This document shows positions 59,250 to 64,000 of a stretch of 64,000 nucleotides of DNA, piece after piece. The DNA comes from Dipteris shenzhenensis (Eukaryota > Polypodiophyta > Polypodiopsida > Gleicheniales), in NCBI GenBank assembly GCA_047967505.1, contig CM106540.1. One strand, given 5' to 3'. A program made the translations under genes and the position numbers. The first letter of the stretch is position 1; each line of letters starts with the position of its first letter. Below the pieces are notes generated by a model. It was not told the DNA's origin and did not search any database. It saw only the letters and a program-made list of their open reading frames with translations.

Positions 59250-60110
59250 AAGAGTATCTACAACTCTATCTACAGCCAACCAAGGCAACGCTTCTTCTAC
59301 CTCGAATCTAAGGCAGTCGACTGTAGCAAAGGCAACACAGAGCTGCCATAACCTAATCACCGACTCTTCCAAGCCATACGAGCTTCCCTCCTACTGCATC
59401 GACACAGCAGAAGCCAACAACTCTCTCCTCACAAGCTCCAAGCTTCTATGCCTTCAACAGAAGCTGCTCCACCCAACGAGCAACTGGCTCTCAGCTAGCT
59501 TCCTCAAAGCCCGCCGCTCTAGCAAAAGAAACTCTGGGCAGCAAGCGACCTCCAGAAGCAAAGAAGACTCTCAGATTTCCTCCACGGGCCAACGAGTCGC
59601 CTTCATCGACAACCTGCTTTGTAACGATCTTCTCTGGAAATACATTCAGGCTCGTAGAACTCGCCTCCCATCTCATCACAAGCTTCCTCTGGGAATACAG
59701 TCAACGAAGCGAGCTCACCTGCAGCGCCAACTCCTTTGGCGACTTCTCACAGCTGCATTTACTATCGCGGCATCTTCATTGAGGTGGGCAATGAGCTGCT
59801 CATGTAACCTTTGCTGCTCGTCAGCACAGCTCTCCTAGCCTCTTCCGAGAGCTTCTGACCCACAGCGGACAACCTTCTCCTTTTATGCTCAACCGACGGA
59901 ATCAGCTCACCGACGCTCCCCTGCAATAACCCGACCAGCAACTCTCCTCCAGCTAGCCAAACTCTGCGACATACCCGTTCGGTGAACTCGGTAAACTGCC
60001 TGTTTCGTCTTCTGAAGCTCCTGATCGCCTTGGCATGCTGCGTTCTCCTCGGTTAATTTCACTGCTTTGTTGATCACGTTCGTTGATTCCATGCGTCGCA
60101 GATAAGCCTC
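59250..60110. other. G/C-richer interior segment, possibly captured host sequence
   Basis: Inside the young LTR element this stretch is visibly richer in G+C than its surroundings and has long open frames on both strands (59224-59838 plus; 60092-59907 and 59372-59178 minus). The minus-strand frame reads like a charged helical protein (NKAVKLTEENAACQ), but I cannot assign it. Capture of host gene fragments by non-autonomous elements is well known. This is only a candidate. Confidence 0.4.
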
Positions 60111-60834
60111 AAAGTTTGCCTAAGCTTCTCAACAAAGACACATGGCAAGATAGAATCTTACCTGGGTTAGGTTAGTTAAACTTGGGTTTGGGATTAGTTA
60201 ATTGTTTGCCACATGGCACATAAGGTAGTCAAAAATTAACTATGGTTAGGTTTTGTCTAGGTTAGTTGAACCATAGTACAGTTAAAGTAACCTTGGGTTA
60301 AATAAGCTGGTTTAAAAGTCACCACAGTGCCACCTAAGCACAGAGTCTCTTGCTAAGCACAGTATGGAATTCAGCATGTGAATCCCTGTGCCACATCATC
60401 AAAGGCCTTTCCTCTTCACAAAAGCTTCAACAAGCCATAACTTGCAATCCAGGAAGAATTTGGACATGCTCCAAAAAGGAAAAGTGATCGCCTTTTCGAG
60501 CTCTACGCGCCTGTTAAGTCAGAATCATTATATGCAATTAGACACTGCCAATATTGAAAGAAATCAATTGGTAAGACCTTTGCAACAAATGGAAAAGCAA
60601 AGCATGAATGCACACATCATTGTCATAAGCATGCCCAAAGCAAAAGTGCATGAGATGACCATAGCAGAAAGCATGGCATCCACACATAAAGCATCAAGGC
60701 ACATGGAAGAACAAAGCATCATGCATCAAGCGAAGAAGACAACAAGGTCATCATCAAGCCATGAGCCAAAAGGTGACATCAATGGAATGTATTGAAAAGC
60801 AAAAACCTTGCCAACCTTGCCTATGTTTTGTAAT

Positions 60835-61005
60835 CAAACCTGACCACCTGAGAGTAGCTATGAAAGCACCCAGGGGAGGTATTGACATGTAGAAGCCACA
60901 CTTGACCACCTTAAGTAGCATGCATGCACTAAGGGGAGGTGATGGATTTGTAACTCACATCTGACCACCTTGCAGTAGCCAAAGAATCATGGCACCAAGG
61001 GGAGT
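60835..61005 (+). repeat. three imperfect repeats each ending in a polypurine tract
   Basis: Units beginning about 60839, 60900 and 60960 start with TGACCACCT and end in AGGGGAGGT, AAGGGGAGGT and AAGGGGAGTT. The third abuts the 3' LTR and is the functional tract; the first two look like duplicated copies. Confidence 0.8.
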
Positions 61006-61329
61006 TGTTGAGAGTTGTGGTGCCATGAGCACTTGTGAGCAAAGGTATGAGTAAAGGGAAAGCTGCCACATGGCATGGAGGAGATATCCCACATGTGAGC
61101 AAGCAAATGGATGTAAGTACCCTCACCTATAAAAGGGAGGTTCATTTGAAGGAATATCAATCAAGCACTTTGCACTATCTCAAGATTCTCTTTATGAGTC
61201 CAAGCTAATCTATCTTGGAACCTAATTGACTTGAGATACATGTCATGAGCACTCTCTTCATCATGTTTCCACACAGGTTCCATCCACCTTAGAGTGATCC
61301 ACAGATCCTGAGGCACGCATGTTTTGTCA
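61006..61329 (+). repeat. 3' LTR of the young element
   Basis: 324 bp, essentially the same as the 5' LTR, followed by the CTCTC target duplication. Confidence 0.92.
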
Positions 61330-61659
61330 CTCTCCTCTAAGGCAATCTAATCTATGCTAAACTATGCTAATCCAACCGTCGAAGCGAAGAAAAGCAATAA
61401 ATAATTTCTTTTTTTGTGTTCATTTTAATGTGCTGGGGTTTAAGAGGCTTAAATATGCAAAAGAAGGGGTTGTGATGTAGAGGCTAAACCTGCATGTGAG
61501 ATAAATGAAGAACAAGTATCTAAAGAAAAGTTAACATTTTTCAATTTAAAAGATGAATATATATAAAAATTTTATCTCACCTTCAAAACAAACCATAAAT
61601 TCACTCTTTTATAATTTTTTAAAAGTATAATATAAAACATGTAAATATATAAAACTCTC

Positions 61660-61864
61660 TTTACTTTCTCTCTCTCTCTCTCTCTCTCGACTCCTAAATC
61701 TCTCTGTAGCCATAGTCGACACCTCATTCTCTCTCTTAATCTCTCTCTCTCTCTCTGTGACAACTCTTAAGTATTTTCCTCTCTATCCTCATCCCACTTA
61801 TTCTCTCTCTCCCTCTCCCTCCCTCTAGCATAGAAGTTTCATTCCTCCCTCTCTCTCCCTCTCT

Positions 61865-61923
<59 letters not shown>

Positions 61924-62840
61924 TCTCTCTTTGTCTCTCCCTAAGTCTCCCTCTTCTCTTCTCTCTCTCTCTCTCTTTCCCTCTCTCCTCTCGCCACGTT
62001 TCATTCTGATAAACATCTCTCTCTCTCCCTCTCTCTCCCTCTCTCTCTCTCCCTCTCTCTCTTTCCCTCTCTCCCTCTTTCTCTCTCTCCCTCTCTCTCT
62101 TTCTCTCTCTCTCCCTCTCTCTCCCTACTCTCTCCCTCCCTCAAGCAGCCACGGCCCCCAGGAGACCCTCTTCTCTCTCTTAATCTCTCTCCCCCTCTCT
62201 CCTCTCTCTTTCTTTCCCTCCCTACTCTTCTCTCTCATTTAAGGGGCCCCTCTTCTCTCTGTGAATCTCTCTCTCTCTCTCCCTCTCCCCCTCTCTCTTG
62301 GCGGCCACAACTGCCAAGAGCCCCTCTCCTCTCTCTTAATTTCTCTCTTTCCCTCTCTCCTCTCTCCTCTCTCTTTCTCTCCCTCCCTATTCTCTCATTT
62401 CTCAAATTTACAAACTCAAATATAAATAAAAAACTAATTAAAATAGAACTTAAAAACTCAAATAAGAAACTAATTTAATCCCTCTCTCTCTCCCTCTCTC
62501 TCTTTCTCTCTCTCTCCCTCTCTCTTTCCCTCTCTCTCTCTTTCTCTCTCTCCCTCTCTCTCTCTTTCTCTCTCTCTCCCTACTCTCCCTCCCTCAAAGC
62601 AGCCACGGCCCCCAAGAGACTCTCTTCTCTCTCTTTATCTCTCTCCCCCTCTCTCCTCCCTCTTTCTTTCCCTCCCTACTCTTCTCTCTCATTTAAGGAG
62701 CCCCTCTTCTCGCTGTGAATCTCTCTCTCTCTCTCCCTCTCTCCCTCTCCTCTCTCATTTAAGGAGCCCCTCTTCTCTCTCTTAATTTCTCTCTTTCCCT
62801 CTCTCCTCTCTCCTCTCTCTTTCTCTCCCTCCTCTCAAAT
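61660..62840. repeat. polypyrimidine (CT)n field with a roughly 430-450 bp duplication
   Basis: Nearly unbroken CTCTCTCCCTCT sequence. GCAGCCACGGCCCCCA occurs at 62145 and 62599, and CAAATTTACAAACTCAAATA at about 62403 and 62836. A segment of about 430-455 bp is therefore present twice in tandem. Open frames here are compositional artefacts. Confidence 0.85.
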
Positions 62841-63540
62841 TTACAAACTCAAATATAAATAAAAAACTAATTAAAATAGAACTCAAAAACTCAAATAAGA
62901 AACTAATTTAAAAAGAATTGTAATGTCTTCTAAAAGACCACCCTCCTCAAAAACTTTAAGAATAAACTAATTGAAAAAGAATTATAAGTAAAGAAAAAGA
63001 ATTACAAGACGAATTTTAAGAAATAGAACTCAAAAACTTTAACAAGAAACTAATTGAAAAAGAATTGTAAGTAAAGAAAAAGAATTACAAGACGAATGAA
63101 AAAGAATGCAAGTACTTGGAAAAAGTGAAAAAAGTAAGGCTGCGCTTATCTGGAAAAAGTGAAAAAAGTAAGGCTCCGCTTATCCTTTCTCTTTCGCTCT
63201 TGGTTGCTTCAATGAAATGAGGAGAGAGTTAAAATGAATGAATGGAAAGAAAAGTATATATAAGAAAAACTAGCCCATTCCTCCTACGCATAAATTTGAA
63301 TTTTCAAAAAAGAGAGGGAAATTTGAATTCATTATAAATTTGTGTTCAACATTCTTCTCATACTTTCTTCTCGTACGTTCCTTTTGAATTCAAATTTGTG
63401 TTCAACATTCTTCTTGATACTTTCTTCAACATTCTTCTCGATACTTTCTTCTCGTAAGTCCTTTTCATTCTTTTCGTAAGTCCTTTTCATTCTTCTCGTA
63501 AGTCAAATCTTATTTGTCGCTCTTGCTCGTGATAGTAAGT
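62841..63540. other. A/T-rich non-coding with short repeats
   Basis: AAAAAGAATTA(C/T)AAG and AAGAAACTAATT recur between 62860 and 63110. A 34-bp unit (TGGAAAAAGTGAAAAAAGTA...) is tandemly duplicated at 63117 and 63151. TTCTTCTCG(A)TAC repeats occur near 63350-63440. Confidence 0.7.
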
Positions 63541-64000
63541 CAAATCCTCCTCTCCCCTCTCTCTCCTTCTGCTCCCTCCTCTCCTCTCCCTCTCTCTCTC
63601 CTCTCTCTCCTTCCTCTCCCCTCCCTCCCTCCCTCCATCCCTCGACCCCCACCCTCCCCCCTTTCCCTCCCCTCCCTTCCCCTTCCCTCCCCTCCCTCCG
63701 CCGCCAAAACTCCTCCCTCCCTCGACCCCCCACCCTCCCCTCCCCTCCCCTCCCCTCCCTCCCTCCGCTGCCAAAACCCCTCCCCCTGTCGACCCCTCCC
63801 CTCCTGCTCCCCCTCTCCCCTTCCCCCTCTCCCGTCCCCGTCCCACCCCCTTTCCCCCAGCCCCGTCCCAACCCCTTAACCCTCCACACCCCCTTCCCCC
63901 CTTCCCCAGGGCTGGTGGCCGTGGCCGCCAGCCCTCCCCCCCCTAACCCCGTTCCTCCCCTACCCCTTTTTACCCCCTACCCCCTTTCAACCCTCCCCCC
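63541..64000. repeat. C-rich polypyrimidine block
   Basis: About 460 bp of CCCTCCC/CTCCTC sequence running to the window edge. CTCCCTCGACCCCC(C)ACCCTCC occurs twice (63637 and 63715). No real gene; the Pro/Ser/Leu and Gly/Arg frames are artefacts. Confidence 0.85.

Larger units (their letters stand above)
58581..61329 (+). mobile_element. young non-autonomous LTR retrotransposon (TRIM/LARD-like), 2.75 kb
   Basis: LTRs at 58581-58905 and 61006-61329 (TGTTGAGAGTTGTGG to ATGTTTTGTCA). By eye they are nearly identical: I noticed one single-base indel (CTTGTAGAGC versus CTTGTGAGC). A 5-bp target duplication CTCTC flanks the element (58576-58580 and 61330-61334). TGGTATCAGAGC at 58906 is a tRNA-Met primer site and AAGGGGAGT before 61006 is a purine tract. 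TATAAAAGGG in each LTR is a likely promoter. The 2.1-kb interior has no gag, RT, integrase or RNase H, so it must be mobilised by another element's proteins. Interior frames at 59224-59838 and 60388-60795 match nothing I know. Confidence 0.93.

Noticed and set aside
61572-62242. Arg/Glu-rich and Ser/Leu-rich frames in the CT field
   Set aside because: Low-complexity artefacts of (CT)n/(GA)n; no start context or domain.
63487-63889. Gly/Arg-rich and Pro-rich frames at the right edge
   Set aside because: Products of the C-rich polypyrimidine block, open in several frames at once.

Overview
This is a stretch of nuclear DNA from a land plant with a large, repeat-rich genome. I saw one gene that looks intact and functional: a five-exon receptor-like cytoplasmic kinase of the PBS1-like class, closest in my recollection to Arabidopsis PBL27, at 11.07-16.47 kb on the + strand. 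Most of the rest is Ty1/copia, Ty3/gypsy and LINE debris, small LTR elements, long (CT)n/(GA)n/(CA)n tracts and local tandem duplications. Plant-type introns with GT-AG ends, tRNA-iMet primer-binding sites and the kinase family support a vascular plant. The species cannot be fixed from this sequence. A seed-free plant or a gymnosperm is a guess from the style of repeats.

Layout. 0-1.35 kb: LINE ORF2 remnant (-). 1.36-6.38 kb: copia element A with both LTRs and a TGTTT target duplication, inserted in a short LTR of family B and itself holding family B reverse transcriptase plus LTR. 6.5-9.8 kb: nothing recognisable. 9.8-10.5 kb: microsatellite cluster upstream of the kinase gene. 11.07-16.47 kb: kinase gene, with a TIR-bearing insertion in intron 4. 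17.1-20 kb: tandem duplications. 20.6-23.06 kb: copia element C. 25.6 and 27.6 kb: two isolated LTRs. 28.06-29.5 kb and 30.6-31.8 kb: LINE remnants (-), the second set inside a (GA)n array. 32.7-34.0 kb: unrecognised three-exon gene X (+). 34.56-34.75 kb: 57-bp perfect inverted repeat. 35.97-36.42 kb: intronless, divergent histone H3 with CENH3-like features (-). 37.2-38.9 kb: transposase-like remnant (-). 39.5-40.5 kb: threefold tandem repeat. 41.0-41.7 kb: CCHC zinc-knuckle remnant (-). 44.3-51.3 kb: two Ty3/gypsy elements in opposite orientation, invaded by a family B LTR and a LINE. 51.47-57.77 kb: multi-exon gene (-) with three tandem copies of a Ulp1-like cysteine-protease module. 58.58-61.33 kb: young non-autonomous LTR element with almost identical LTRs. 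61.6-64 kb: long polypyrimidine blocks.

Two themes tie the window together. First, premature stops in the decayed reading frames are predominantly TAG, often where the family or context suggests glutamine. That fits CAG-to-TAG deamination at methylated CHG sites, though it also invites a check of other explanations. Second, several unfamiliar protein-coding remnants (gene X, the H3-like gene, the Ulp1-module gene, the transposase-like gene) lie within 25 kb of each other amid transposons, and are the most promising places for something new.
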